Shown here: positions 42,628-51,677 of the stretch, piece by piece | How positions within the stretch are numbered: the stretch's first letter is position 1 | Layout of the letters: each line of letters begins with the position of its first letter | DNA from: Flavobacteriaceae bacterium UBA6231 | Lineage (GTDB): Bacteria; Bacteroidota; Bacteroidia; Flavobacteriales; Flavobacteriaceae | Length of the DNA stretch: 63,943 nucleotides | Assembly (NCBI GenBank): GCA_002441545.1 | Contig: DJWL01000086.1 | Coordinates: 1 to 63,943, forward strand | Direction of reading: 5' to 3' | Notes under the pieces: generated by a model | Databases searched by the model: none | Told to the model about the DNA's origin: nothing | The model's input: the letters and a program-made list of their open reading frames with translations, nothing else | Made by a program: the position numbers and the translations under genes

Positions 42628-44148
42628 TTAATTAATAATAATGTTGAGCATTTTTTCGGTTGCCTTAATAGCAGAAACTGTTTGATCAGAATCTAAACCA
42701 CGTGTCTTAAATTCCTTTTCAGAGCTTTTCCATGTAATAATAGTTTCGCATAAGGCATCTGAATGGCTTCCAGGAGGAATTCTAACAGCATAATCAATCA
42801 AATTAGGCAATTCTAAATTAAGCTTTTTGAATACTGTTCTTATGGCGTTCATAAAGGCATCAAATTGTCCATCACCTTGTGAGTTTTCTTCAAATGTTTT
42901 ACCATTAATGGAAATAGCAACAGTTGTTGAAGGTCTTAATCCTTTTGAATGAGTTAATACATACGAGTCTACTTTTACTTTTTCTTCATATGTTCTGTCT
43001 AACACATCAGAAATTATATAAGGTAAATCTTCTTTAGTAACTACTTGCTTTTTATCACCTAATTCAATGATTCGTTGAGTCACCTTTTTTAAATCATCAT
43101 CATTAAGCTGTAGCCCTAACTCTTGTAAGTTTTTTTGAATATTAGCTTTACCTGAAGCTTTTCCTAAAGCATATTTTCTGGTTCTACCAAAACGTTCTGG
43201 CAATAAATCACTGAAATATAAATTCTTTTTATTATCTCCATCCGCATGAATCCCTGCAGTTTGCGTAAACACATTAGCTCCAATAATTGGTTTATTGGAA
43301 GGGATCATGACTCCAGAAAAGTTTTCAACTAATTTACTTACTGTATATAGTACCTTTTCGTTTACCCCAATTTGTATTGATGGCATAAAATCGTTTATAA
43401 CAGCAATTGTACTGGCCATAGGTGCATTACCAGCACGTTCACCCATACCATTAATTGTAAGGTGCAAACCATCTGCTCCAGCTTTTAAAGCTTCTATAGC
43501 ATTAGAAACTCCTAAATCGTAATCATTATGTGCATGAAAATCAAAATGTAAAGTTGGATACTTTTCTCTAATTTCCAAAACAAAGGCATAAGATTCAGAA
43601 GGTGTTAATACACCCAAAGTATCAGGAAGCATAATACGTTTAATAGGTTGTGTAGATAAAAACTCTAAAAACTCATAAACATAATCTTTAGAATTTCTCA
43701 TTCCATTACTCCAATCTTCTAAATAAACATTGGTTTCAATATCTTTACTTTTTGCTAATGAAATAGTTTCTGAAATTTCTTTAAAGTGCTGGCTAGAAGT
43801 CTTTTTTAATTGATGAGTTAAATGATTCAATGAACCCTTAGTTAATAGATTTTGAACCTTGGCACCAGCCTCAATCATCCAATCAATGGACACGCCATTA
43901 TCAACAAATGTCAATACTTCAACCCTATCAATATACCCATTCTTTTTTGCCCAATCCGTTACACTTTTAACAGCTTGAAATTCACCTTCAGAAACTCTGG
44001 CAGAAGCAATTTCAATACGGTCAACCTTTAATTCTTCAAGTAACAGTTTGGCTATTGTTAATTTTTCAGAAGCAGAAAACGACACACCTGAGGTTTGCTC
44101 ACCATCACGTAATGTCGTATCCATTATTTCTATCTTTTTTCTAGCCAT
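42628..44148 (-). CDS. leuA: 2-isopropylmalate synthase-family protein (LeuA or citramalate synthase type)
   Basis: 506 residues. The N-terminal HMGL-like TIM barrel has 'MDTTLRDGEQTSGVSFS' (~9-25), 'LPDTLGVLTP' and the metal-binding 'HAHNDYDLG'. The C-terminal LeuA dimerisation (regulatory) domain spans ~375-506. It condenses acetyl-CoA with a 2-oxoacid. Position between leuB and leuD indicates leucine synthesis, but the sequence is of a divergent type that databases also call citramalate synthase (isoleucine route). It lies 4 bp downstream of leuD. Confidence 0.82.
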   Translation of the reverse strand: MARKKIEIMDTTLRDGEQTSGVSFSASEKLTIAKLLLEELKVDRIEIASARVSEGEFQAVKSVTDWAKKNGYIDRVEVLTFVDNGVSIDWMIEAGAKVQNLLTKGSLNHLTHQLKKTSSQHFKEISETISLAKSKDIETNVYLEDWSNGMRNSKDYVYEFLEFLSTQPIKRIMLPDTLGVLTPSESYAFVLEIREKYPTLHFDFHAHNDYDLGVSNAIEALKAGADGLHLTINGMGERAGNAPMASTIAVINDFMPSIQIGVNEKVLYTVSKLVENFSGVMIPSNKPIIGANVFTQTAGIHADGDNKKNLYFSDLLPERFGRTRKYALGKASGKANIQKNLQELGLQLNDDDLKKVTQRIIELGDKKQVVTKEDLPYIISDVLDRTYEEKVKVDSYVLTHSKGLRPSTTVAISINGKTFEENSQGDGQFDAFMNAIRTVFKKLNLELPNLIDYAVRIPPGSHSDALCETIITWKSSEKEFKTRGLDSDQTVSAIKATEKMLNIIIN

Positions 44149-44152
44149 TTAT

Positions 44153-44749
44153 TTATAGTAACAGACCATTTGCAAAAGATTCTATTTCTCCTTTAATATT
44201 TTGAAGATAATCTATATCATCAAAACCATTAAGCATATTTTCTTTTTTATAACTATTAATTTCAAAGGATTCTTGAGCTCCAGTTGAAACAATAGTAATA
44301 GTTTGATTTGGAAGGTTTACTTCTATTTCAGTATTTGGATCATCATAAATAGCATTGAATAGTTGTTCAGAAAATTCTGTGCTCACTTGAACTGGCAATA
44401 CACCAACATTCAAGCAGTTATTTCTAAAAATATCGGCAAAAAAGCTAGAAACCACACAACGAAATCCATAATCGTAAACTGCCCAAGCAGCATGTTCTCT
44501 TGATGAACCAGAACCAAAATTTTTGCCTCCAACTAAAATTTTTCCTGAATAAATAGGGTTGTTTAAAACAAAACTCTCTTTTGGAGAATCATCATTGTTA
44601 TATCTCCAATCTCTAAATAAGTTGTCGCCAAATCCTTTTCGCTCAGTAGCTTTTAAAAAACGTGCAGGTATAATTTGATCTGTATCAACATTTTCTAATG
44701 GTAAAGGAACCGCTGTACTTGTAAGTATATTAAATTTATCGTAAGCCAT
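44153..44749 (-). CDS. leuD: 3-isopropylmalate dehydratase small subunit
   Basis: 198 residues of the aconitase swivel domain family. 'ENVDTDQIIPARFLKATER' and 'GKNFGSGSSREHAAWAVYDYG' in two pieces are the LeuD motifs, with the 'FGSGSSREH' loop at ~75-83. It combines with LeuC to isomerise 2- to 3-isopropylmalate. Confidence 0.95.
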   Translation of the reverse strand: MAYDKFNILTSTAVPLPLENVDTDQIIPARFLKATERKGFGDNLFRDWRYNNDDSPKESFVLNNPIYSGKILVGGKNFGSGSSREHAAWAVYDYGFRCVVSSFFADIFRNNCLNVGVLPVQVSTEFSEQLFNAIYDDPNTEIEVNLPNQTITIVSTGAQESFEINSYKKENMLNGFDDIDYLQNIKGEIESFANGLLL

Positions 44750-44853
44750 GTTTTTGTTTGCTATGGGCCATTAGCTGTTTGCTATTGGCAAAATTATAAA
44801 TATTTTTTTTTATGTTTTTTAGCTAATAGCCAAAGGCCAAAAGCTGGAAACTA
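44750..44853. repeat. Intercistronic repeat element in the leu operon
   Basis: 104 bp between leuC and leuD with an imperfect inverted repeat (GCCATTAGCTGTTTGCTATTGGC on the left, AGCTAATAGCCAAAGGCC on the right, around an A/T-rich centre) and an AGCTGGAAACTATT end. Spacers at 52413-52482 and 53065-53133 are related. Confidence 0.55.
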
Positions 44854-46248
44854 TTATAGTAAATCCCTTGGATCTGTTACTACACCAGTTATAGCAGCTG
44901 CAGCAGCTACTAATGGACTTGCTAATAATGTTCTTGAGCCAGGACCTTGACGACCTTCAAAGTTTCTGTTTGAGGTACTAACCGCATATTTCCCAGCCGG
45001 AACTTTATCATCATTCATAGCTAAACATGCAGAACAACCAGGTTGTCTTAATACAAACCCTGCTTCAGTAATAATATCTAGAATTCCTTCTTCTTTAATT
45101 AAAGCTTCAACTTCATGAGATCCTGGAACTAACCAAGCTGTAACATGATCTGCTTTTTTCTTTCCTTTTACTATTGATGCAAACGCACGAAAATCTTCAA
45201 TTCTACCATTGGTACAACTTCCTAAAAATACGTAGTCAATTTTTTTGCCAATCATAGAATCATTTTCATGATATCCCATATATTCTAATGATTTTTTATA
45301 AGTAGCAACTCCTCCTTCAACTTTATCTGCATCAGGAATATTTTTAGAAATACCCATACCCATACCAGGATTAGTTCCATAAGTAATCATAGGCTCAATA
45401 TCACTTGCTAAAAAGGTTAATTCTTTATCAAAAGTTGCATTAGCATCCGTTTTTAAAGTTTTCCAATGTGCTACAGCTTTATTCCATTCTTCTCCTTTTA
45501 GTGATAATGGTTTTCCTTTTAAATAAGCAAAAGTTGTTTCATCTGGAGCAATCATACCTCCACGAGCACCCATTTCAATAGACAAATTACAAACAGTCAT
45601 TCTACCTTCCATGGTCATGCTTTCAAAAACATCACCTGCATATTCAACAAAATAACCTGTAGCGCCAGAAGTAGTAAGTTGAGAAATAATATATAAAGCC
45701 ACATCTTTAGGCGTTACACCTTTTCCTAATTGCCCATTAACGTTAATGCGCATTTTTTTAGGTTTTGGTTGCATGATACATTGTGTAGATAATACCATTT
45801 CAACTTCAGAAGTACCAATACCAAAAGCAATGGCGCCAAATGCACCATGAGTTGATGTGTGTGAATCACCACAAACTATGGTTGCTCCTGGAAAAGTTAT
45901 GCCGTTTTCAGGACCAACAACGTGTACAATGCCATTTTTTTTATCACCAAGTCCCCAGTGACTAATTCCATATTCTTTTGAATTATCTTCTAAAGCCTTC
46001 AATTGGTTTGCAGATAATGGATCCTGAACTGGCAAGTGTTGATTAATTGTTGGTGTATTATGGTCGGCAGTTGCAAATGTGCGTTCTGGATATAATACTT
46101 TTAAACCTCTGGTTTTTAATCCAAGGAAAGCAACTGGACTTGTCACTTCATGAATAAAATGACGGTCAATAAAAAACACATCTGGTCCTCCTTCTATTTT
46201 TTTAACAACGTGTGAATCCCATACTTTGTCAAACAATGTTTTGTTCAT
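44854..46248 (-). CDS. leuC: 3-isopropylmalate dehydratase large subunit
   Basis: 464 residues, aconitase family. The three [4Fe-4S] Cys ligands are in 'LGSCTNGRIEDF' and 'GCSACLAMN'. Further motifs are 'GDSHTSTHGAFGAIAFGIGT' (20 residues) and 'MIAPDETTFAYLKG'. First gene of the leu cluster, with a -7 box about 70 bp upstream. Confidence 0.95.
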   Translation of the reverse strand: MNKTLFDKVWDSHVVKKIEGGPDVFFIDRHFIHEVTSPVAFLGLKTRGLKVLYPERTFATADHNTPTINQHLPVQDPLSANQLKALEDNSKEYGISHWGLGDKKNGIVHVVGPENGITFPGATIVCGDSHTSTHGAFGAIAFGIGTSEVEMVLSTQCIMQPKPKKMRINVNGQLGKGVTPKDVALYIISQLTTSGATGYFVEYAGDVFESMTMEGRMTVCNLSIEMGARGGMIAPDETTFAYLKGKPLSLKGEEWNKAVAHWKTLKTDANATFDKELTFLASDIEPMITYGTNPGMGMGISKNIPDADKVEGGVATYKKSLEYMGYHENDSMIGKKIDYVFLGSCTNGRIEDFRAFASIVKGKKKADHVTAWLVPGSHEVEALIKEEGILDIITEAGFVLRQPGCSACLAMNDDKVPAGKYAVSTSNRNFEGRQGPGSRTLLASPLVAAAAAITGVVTDPRDLL

Positions 46249-46319
46249 AAATATCTTTAATTTAATATTGAAACTTGAACGTAAATAAATCTATATTTCA
46301 CAACAAGTTATAAGGATGG

Positions 46320-46327
46320 CAAATTTA
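46320..46327 (-). promoter_or_regulatory. -7 promoter box of the leu operon
   Basis: The minus strand reads TAAATTTG, an exact TAnnTTTG match 72 bp upstream of leuC. No -33 TTG at the right distance and no leader peptide was found here. Confidence 0.5.
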
Positions 46328-46479
46328 TAAAAAACTCAACTTTTTTCATCATAATACTAAAAGTTACGTTGTATAGAGAATCATTTTTATAATATTATTA
46401 ATGGATTGAGAAAAAATCGATTTTATCTCAATAGAAATGGTTGTTTGCTCATAAATTTTAAAGACCAAATTTTGAATTA

Positions 46480-46866
46480 TTACTTTAATCTGTCTTCTAC
46501 AAATTCTATATGTGTTTTCCCATGAGGTTTAGCTTTCCCATCGGAACCTAAATTAACCATAACAATGTTTGAAATTGTAATGATTGTTTCGTGTGTCATT
46601 TTATTTCTAACCTCACTACTTAGGGTTAAAGATGCCTTTCCAAATTTAACAACTTCAATACCAATTTCTACAATATCTCCTTGTCTAGCAGATGATTTAA
46701 AATCAATTTCGCTCATATATTTGGTGACTACTTTTTGATTTTCTAATTGAATGATGTTGTATAGCGCAGCTTCTTCATCAATCCATTCTAAAAGGCGTCC
46801 ACCAAACAGTGTTCCGTTGGGATTTAAATCTTCTGTTTTTACCCATTTACGTGTATGAAATTTCAT
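46480..46866 (-). CDS. Hotdog-fold acyl-CoA thioesterase
   Basis: 128 residues from ATG 46866 (MKFHTRKWVKTEDLNPNGTL). The frame opens earlier but overlaps the DUF72 gene. 'NPNGTLFGGRLLEWIDEEAA' (20 residues, with the Asp and Gly of the YciA-type active site) and 'RQGDIVEIGIEVVKFG' mark an acyl-CoA thioesterase of the BACH/YciA group. Hydrolyses acyl-CoA; preferred chain length unknown. Confidence 0.86.
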   Translation of the reverse strand: MKFHTRKWVKTEDLNPNGTLFGGRLLEWIDEEAALYNIIQLENQKVVTKYMSEIDFKSSARQGDIVEIGIEVVKFGKASLTLSSEVRNKMTHETIITISNIVMVNLGSDGKAKPHGKTHIEFVEDRLK

Positions 46867-46879
46867 TTTCTTTTTTGTA

Positions 46880-47770
46880 TTATAATAATAAACTTTGTTG
46901 AGAATCATCATTTGGAATTGTTAATGAATAACCTAATTCCCTGTTTAATTTTTTTATGAAATAAGCAGAAAGCAATGGTGATTCTTTTTCTATATTTTGA
47001 TGAATAAAGAAATCAATTTCTTTTATTCCTTCTTCTTTCCATAGTTTTAATCGCTGTACCCAATCGTTCAATCGTGCATAATCGCTTTCATGATTGGCAC
47101 CAACATAACGAACAAATGCTGTTGCATTAGTCAATCTCATATGTAATAAATCGCGCCTTCCGGCAGTATCAACTATAATATTTGATACGTTATTTTCTTC
47201 AAGAAGTTGATACAAATCTTTTGCAACTTCAAGATCATTAAACCAATTGGTATGTCTAAATTCTATGGCTAAAGGCAATTCCATTGGCCAATTTTCAACA
47301 AAATCCACTACTCTATTAAAATCTTTAGGACTAAAATTGTTATGCATTTGCAAAAAAATGGTTCCTAGTTTCTCTTTCAGGTTTGAAGCATTGTATAAAT
47401 AATTTTCTACCACATTTTTAACTTCAACCAAACGCTTCCAATGGCTAATTTCTTGATTAAGTTTTGGAAAAAATTTAAAACCCTTTGGCGTTTTTTCATG
47501 CCAATTTTCAAATTGTTGTGCAGGAAATATTCTGTAAAAAGTGGCATTCAATTCTATTGAATTGAATTGTGAAGCATAGTGCACCAATTCGTCTTTTGTT
47601 CCTTTTGGATAGAATCCTTTTAAATCGGCCTTATTCCATTTGGCACAACCCACATAAATTTCCGGAACGTTATCATCTTTAAATGTATTTAAAACCCTTT
47701 TAGTATCTACATGATCTTTAGGTAATGTGAAGTCAATAATTTCAGGGTTTTCTACACTTCCAAACTTCAT
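46880..47770 (-). CDS. DUF72 family protein
   Basis: 296 residues. DUF72 hallmarks are 'YVGCAKWNKADLKGFYPKG' near residue 37, 'FNSIELNATFYRIF', 'LEKLGTIFLQMH'-type strands and 'PLAIEFRHTNWF' near 168. The fold is TIM-barrel-like; the function is not established, though a phosphoesterase or nucleic-acid role has been suggested for the family. It overlaps the upstream extension of the thioesterase frame, and the two are probably cotranscribed. Confidence 0.88.
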   Translation of the reverse strand: MKFGSVENPEIIDFTLPKDHVDTKRVLNTFKDDNVPEIYVGCAKWNKADLKGFYPKGTKDELVHYASQFNSIELNATFYRIFPAQQFENWHEKTPKGFKFFPKLNQEISHWKRLVEVKNVVENYLYNASNLKEKLGTIFLQMHNNFSPKDFNRVVDFVENWPMELPLAIEFRHTNWFNDLEVAKDLYQLLEENNVSNIIVDTAGRRDLLHMRLTNATAFVRYVGANHESDYARLNDWVQRLKLWKEEGIKEIDFFIHQNIEKESPLLSAYFIKKLNRELGYSLTIPNDDSQQSLLL

Positions 47771-47909
47771 AAATTTCTGATATTTTTTTTGATTTTTTTA
47801 TGACAATAAAGGTAAGGATTTCAAAATTGTTGATAACCTAGTTAAAAAGTAAAAATGCATTTGTTTTATATCTTTTTATAAATCTATAATTTTAGTAAAA
47901 ATCAACATC

Positions 47910-48326
47910 ATGAATACAAGACAATTAAACCTAGAAAGTATTCGCCCTGAAATTTCTACGGATACAATTAACGACAATATGAGTAATGATGAGCGATTTC
48001 AAAATTTGGTTTTAAGACCAGTTATAAAATTGCAAAATGATTTACTTATTGAAGTGTTTAAAAACTATGTAAATAAGCACAAAAATTCATTTTATGATTT
48101 AACAGTTGAAAAAAAGATTATCTACATAGAAAATTCTATTCAAAGAGATATAAAGTTTAGAAATTCTTTAAAAGGAATAGTTATTGGTCTTTTTACAGTT
48201 GGGGAATATTTGACTTACATTCAAAATTCATCTGCATTAAACAAACGCATGATGGGTATAGTTAAAGACCGCTTAATCAGTAACATTCAATTATTTGAGA
48301 GACCAGAATTTTTGAGCGCTGTTTAA
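47910..48326 (+). CDS. Small conserved flavobacterial protein of unknown function
   Basis: 138 residues, soluble, mostly helical. Homologs in Flavobacteriaceae share 'FQNLVLRPVIKLQNDLLIEVF', in two pieces, and 'NSLKGIVIGLFTVGEYLTYI' (20 residues). Databases sometimes label it glyoxalase, but no VOC or glyoxalase metal ligands are visible, so I treat the function as unknown. Its stop overlaps the end of the convergent DUF2461 gene by 4 bp. A near -7 box (TAATTTTA) precedes it. Confidence 0.75.
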   Translation: MNTRQLNLESIRPEISTDTINDNMSNDERFQNLVLRPVIKLQNDLLIEVFKNYVNKHKNSFYDLTVEKKIIYIENSIQRDIKFRNSLKGIVIGLFTVGEYLTYIQNSSALNKRMMGIVKDRLISNIQLFERPEFLSAV

Positions 48327-49000
48327 ATTAAAGAAACACCATTTAAATCTGTTGTAAGGACATCGCTCATATAATTAAAATATGGGCGAATGGCTTTAAA
48401 TGCGGTATTTACATTTGGTAAAAAATCTTGACTCAATACTTCTTTATCGGTAAATTTTTTAGTAAAGATGTATTGTTTTTTTCTGATTAAATCAATGGCT
48501 TTATGCTCTTTATTGAAACCTTTTGGAGCTGAAACTAATTCGTCACCTAATAAGTTACCCCATACATTTTTAAAAGATTCATCATTGATAATAGTTCTCA
48601 TCTCTTCATCATCCATTTCAAATTCTTTTCGCATTCTTAATAAATCTTCATTATTTGGTTCCCAAAAACCAGTTGCAATAAAACTTTCGTTATTAGGTTG
48701 AATATGAAGATAGTATCCGCCTCTTAAATGAGGTTTAGTTCTATGAAAAGAACCACCAAAATGTGTTTTGTAGGGTTGTTTATTTTTTGAAAAACGAACA
48801 TCACGATAAATTCTAAACATTTTTAATTTATCTACATCATCATGTTTTTTCAAATTTTCAAAAACAGCATTATAAACCTTTTTAACATCCGCTTCAATAG
48901 ATTTAAATTCTTTTTTATTGTCGTTAAACCACTCACGATTATTGTTTTTTTCCAGTTTCTTTAAAAACTCAAAAGCATTGCTATTTATACTTAAACTCAT
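48323..49000 (-). CDS. DUF2461 (TIGR02453) family protein
   Basis: 225 residues from ATG 49000 (MSLSINSNAFEFLKKLEKNN). Family motifs 'FLKKLEKNNNREWFNDNKKEF' in two pieces, 'YRDVRFSKNKQPYKTHFGGSF' in two pieces, and 'GGYYLHIQPNNESFIATGFW' (20 residues). A conserved unknown family. The frame's earlier ATG would overlap the truA-like gene. Confidence 0.88.
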   Translation of the reverse strand: MSLSINSNAFEFLKKLEKNNNREWFNDNKKEFKSIEADVKKVYNAVFENLKKHDDVDKLKMFRIYRDVRFSKNKQPYKTHFGGSFHRTKPHLRGGYYLHIQPNNESFIATGFWEPNNEDLLRMRKEFEMDDEEMRTIINDESFKNVWGNLLGDELVSAPKGFNKEHKAIDLIRKKQYIFTKKFTDKEVLSQDFLPNVNTAFKAIRPYFNYMSDVLTTDLNGVSLI

Positions 49001-49010
49001 TTTTCTTATG

Positions 49011-49787
49011 TTAATTAAATTCAATTTTATTTAAGATCAAACCTGATGCAGGCGCTATGTATTCCATAATTTTGACACTTTCAGGCTTTAAACTATTCTT
49101 AATATACTCTATAGAAATATCGCCTCTACCTAATTTAATCAAGGCTCCCATCATAAGCCTGATTTGGTTTCTCATAAAACCTTTTCCTCTAACCCTTAAA
49201 ATATAACTGGTTTCTGGAAAAAAATTAGCAGTAAAAATATTGTTTTCAAACAGTTCACAGGTATCTATAGTTCTGTTATAAACACCTTCATTTGTAGCTT
49301 TGTACGAGTATGTTTTAAAGTTATGATACCCTTCAAAACATTTAGCTCCTTGCTTCATCAACTCTATATCTAAAGGTTCTAAAATGGTAGTCATTATTGG
49401 GGCACAAAAAGGATGGTTTTTACTTCCCTGAGTAAACAAATACAAGTATTCTTTAATTTTAGAGTTTTGGATGATGTTGAATTCAGAATCTACTTCTCTA
49501 ATACTTAAAGCTCTAATATCCTGAGGTAAATTATAGTTGAATAAGTTTAAAAAATCTTCAAAATCTGTAATGGGTTCTTCTAAAAACAATTCAAAAGCGG
49601 CCTCATTAGCCGATACCATAGCATCTGTTCTACCAGAGCCAAGCGTTTTAAAAGGTTTTTTTTCTAGAATAAACTTTAATGTTTTATCAATCATTAAATG
49701 AACTGTTTTAACATGTGGCTGTTTTTGCCAACCGTGAAACCGGTAACCTAAAAATTGAACTGTAATGACATAATAGTATTTTTTCAA
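49011..49787 (-). CDS. Divergent TruA-family pseudouridine synthase
   Basis: 258 residues of the TruA fold. 'YRFHGWQKQPHVKTVHLMID' (20 residues) at the N-terminus, catalytic 'GSGRTDAMVSA' with Asp55, 'KEYLYLF', 'RGKGFMRNQIRLMMGALIKL' (20 residues) and 'SGLILNKIEF'. In canonical TruA the catalytic motif is GRTDxGVHA; here GVHA reads M-V-S-A, so substrate selection may differ. It may be the genome's TruA or a paralog of it. It modifies uridines in RNA (tRNA positions 38-40 in TruA). Confidence 0.82.
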   Translation of the reverse strand: MKKYYYVITVQFLGYRFHGWQKQPHVKTVHLMIDKTLKFILEKKPFKTLGSGRTDAMVSANEAAFELFLEEPITDFEDFLNLFNYNLPQDIRALSIREVDSEFNIIQNSKIKEYLYLFTQGSKNHPFCAPIMTTILEPLDIELMKQGAKCFEGYHNFKTYSYKATNEGVYNRTIDTCELFENNIFTANFFPETSYILRVRGKGFMRNQIRLMMGALIKLGRGDISIEYIKNSLKPESVKIMEYIAPASGLILNKIEFN

Positions 49788-49888
49788 AGCAGCATGAGAA
49801 TTTTTAAAGTTTTGAAATTAAGTTAATTTATTAACTATGGCAAAAATTTTATAAATTGTATCACAATTAACTAACTAAAACGAATTTT

Positions 49889-50305
49889 ATGGCATCAAAA
49901 TTAAGCAAACCTCCAATTTGGTATTGGATTGTAAGTGTAATAGCCCTTATTTGGAATGGGCTTGGAGTAGATGGTTATTTAGGCCAGGCCTATAATACTG
50001 AAAGATACAGAAGCTCTTTTACAAAAGAACAACTTGAAATAGCTGCAAGCTTACCTTCATGGATGATGGGTGCTTTTGCAATAGCTGTATTTTCTGCCGT
50101 TATAGGAGTTATTGGGCTTCTGTTAAGAAAAAAATGGGCTATCTTATTTTTCATAATTTCTTTAATTGCAGTAATAGCACAAATGGGGTACACTTTAATA
50201 AAAGAATATTACGACCATATAGGAATGACGATTAGCATTATTGTTTTCGCAATCTTTTTGGTTTGGTTTTCTCAAAAATCAAAATCAAAAGGTTGGATTT
50301 CTTAA
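49889..50305 (+). CDS. Four-helix membrane protein of unknown function
   Basis: 138 residues with hydrophobic helices at ~10-28, 58-80, 83-103 and 112-130. It starts KLSKPPIWYWIVSVIALIWN, which matches small membrane proteins often annotated as sugar transporter, although four helices of this type are too few for a known sugar permease. No function can be given. It is convergent with hisIE, 11 bp apart. Confidence 0.75.
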   Translation: MASKLSKPPIWYWIVSVIALIWNGLGVDGYLGQAYNTERYRSSFTKEQLEIAASLPSWMMGAFAIAVFSAVIGVIGLLLRKKWAILFFIISLIAVIAQMGYTLIKEYYDHIGMTISIIVFAIFLVWFSQKSKSKGWIS

Positions 50306-50316
50306 ATTAAATTTTA

Positions 50317-50910
50317 TTATTTATGTCTGCCTTTTAATTCTGCTTCAATATCTTTAAGTGTAAAGCCTTTTGCCTGAAGTAACATGAGGTAATGAAACAT
50401 TAAATCTGCTGATTCATAAAGGAACAATTCATCATTATTGTCCATAGCTTCAATAACCGTTTCAACAGCTTCCTCACCTACTTTTTGTGCAACTTTATTA
50501 ATGCCTTTTGCAAATAAACTTGCAACATAGGATTTACTCGTATCTTTATTAGTAATTCGTTCTGCTATAACATGTTCTAAAGTTGAAAAAAAACCATAAT
50601 TAGATTTATTTTCTTCGCCCCAACAAGAGTCGGTTCCTGTATGACAGGTTGGCCCAACAGGGTTTACTTGAATAAGTAAAGTGTCATTGTCACAATCATT
50701 TTTAATATCTATCAGATTTAAAAAATGTCCACTTTCTTCACCTTTTGTCCATAGTCGTTGTTTACTTCTACTAAAAAAAGTAACTTTTTTTGTTTCTAAG
50801 GTTTTTTGATAAGCTTCTTCATTCATATAACCTAACATCAATACATTTTTTGTTGTAGCATCTTGAATAATAGCCGGGACGAGTCCATTTGTATCATATT
50901 TTATAGTCAT
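50317..50910 (-). CDS. hisIE: Bifunctional phosphoribosyl-AMP cyclohydrolase / phosphoribosyl-ATP pyrophosphatase
   Basis: 197 residues. The HisI half (~1-110) shows 'VLMLGYMNEEAYQKTLETKK' (20 residues) and 'TCHTGTDSCWG' with metal-binding Cys and Asp. The HisE half (~115-197) is 'KVGEEAVETVIEAM' with the acidic metal site. It catalyses steps 2 and 3 of histidine synthesis. Last gene of the his operon; it overlaps hisF by 4 bp. Confidence 0.95.
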   Translation of the reverse strand: MTIKYDTNGLVPAIIQDATTKNVLMLGYMNEEAYQKTLETKKVTFFSRSKQRLWTKGEESGHFLNLIDIKNDCDNDTLLIQVNPVGPTCHTGTDSCWGEENKSNYGFFSTLEHVIAERITNKDTSKSYVASLFAKGINKVAQKVGEEAVETVIEAMDNNDELFLYESADLMFHYLMLLQAKGFTLKDIEAELKGRHK

Positions 50911-51662
50911 AACCGTACTTCTATATTATGGTTTTTTAATTCTTTTTTTAATTCTGAAATTGGTATTTCTCCAAAATGAAATACACTTGCAGCCAAAGCA
51001 GCATCTGCTTTACCTTCTTTAAATGTATCAATAAAATGTTGCACATTTCCAGCACCACCTGAAGCAATAATAGGAATATTCAATGTTTCTGAAAGTTTAG
51101 CTAAAGCTTCATTCGCAAATCCGTTTTTAGTACCATCATGGTTCATAGAAGTGAATAAAATTTCACCAGCTCCACGTTCTTCAACTTCTTTAGCCCATTC
51201 AAATAAATCTATTTCTGTTGGAATACTTCCTCCAGCTAAATGAACTTTCCAAAGTCCATTAATTTGCTTAGCATCAATAGCAACCACCACACATTGGCTA
51301 CCAAATTTTTTTGATAATTCATTAATTAATTCTGGCCTTTTTACTGCCGAAGAATTGATGGATATTTTATCTGCACCACTTTGCAATAACGCATCAACAT
51401 GCTCAATTGATGAAATGCCTCCTCCAACCGTAAACGGAATATTAACTTGTTCAGCCACATGCAATACCATTTCTAAAGTTGTAGCTCTCCCTTCAAGAGT
51501 TGCTGAAATATCAAGGAATACCAATTCGTCTGCACCCATATCAGCATATTGTTTAGCTAATTCAACAGGGTCACCAGCATCCCTTAAATCAATAAAATTG
51601 ACTCCTTTAACTGTTCTTCCATTTTTTATATCTAAACAAGGAATAATTCGTTTTGTTAACAT
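50907..51662 (-). CDS. hisF: Imidazole glycerol phosphate synthase, cyclase subunit
   Basis: 251-residue TIM barrel. 'KRIIPCLDIKNGRTVKGVNF' (20 residues) with catalytic Asp11, 'VGGGI', 'VAIDAK' with Asp130 and 'IIASGGAGNVQHF' are intact. With HisH it forms imidazole glycerol phosphate and AICAR. It overlaps hisIE. Confidence 0.96.
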   Translation of the reverse strand: MLTKRIIPCLDIKNGRTVKGVNFIDLRDAGDPVELAKQYADMGADELVFLDISATLEGRATTLEMVLHVAEQVNIPFTVGGGISSIEHVDALLQSGADKISINSSAVKRPELINELSKKFGSQCVVVAIDAKQINGLWKVHLAGGSIPTEIDLFEWAKEVEERGAGEILFTSMNHDGTKNGFANEALAKLSETLNIPIIASGGAGNVQHFIDTFKEGKADAALAASVFHFGEIPISELKKELKNHNIEVRL

Positions 51663-51677
51663 GGTTTAAACTTCATT

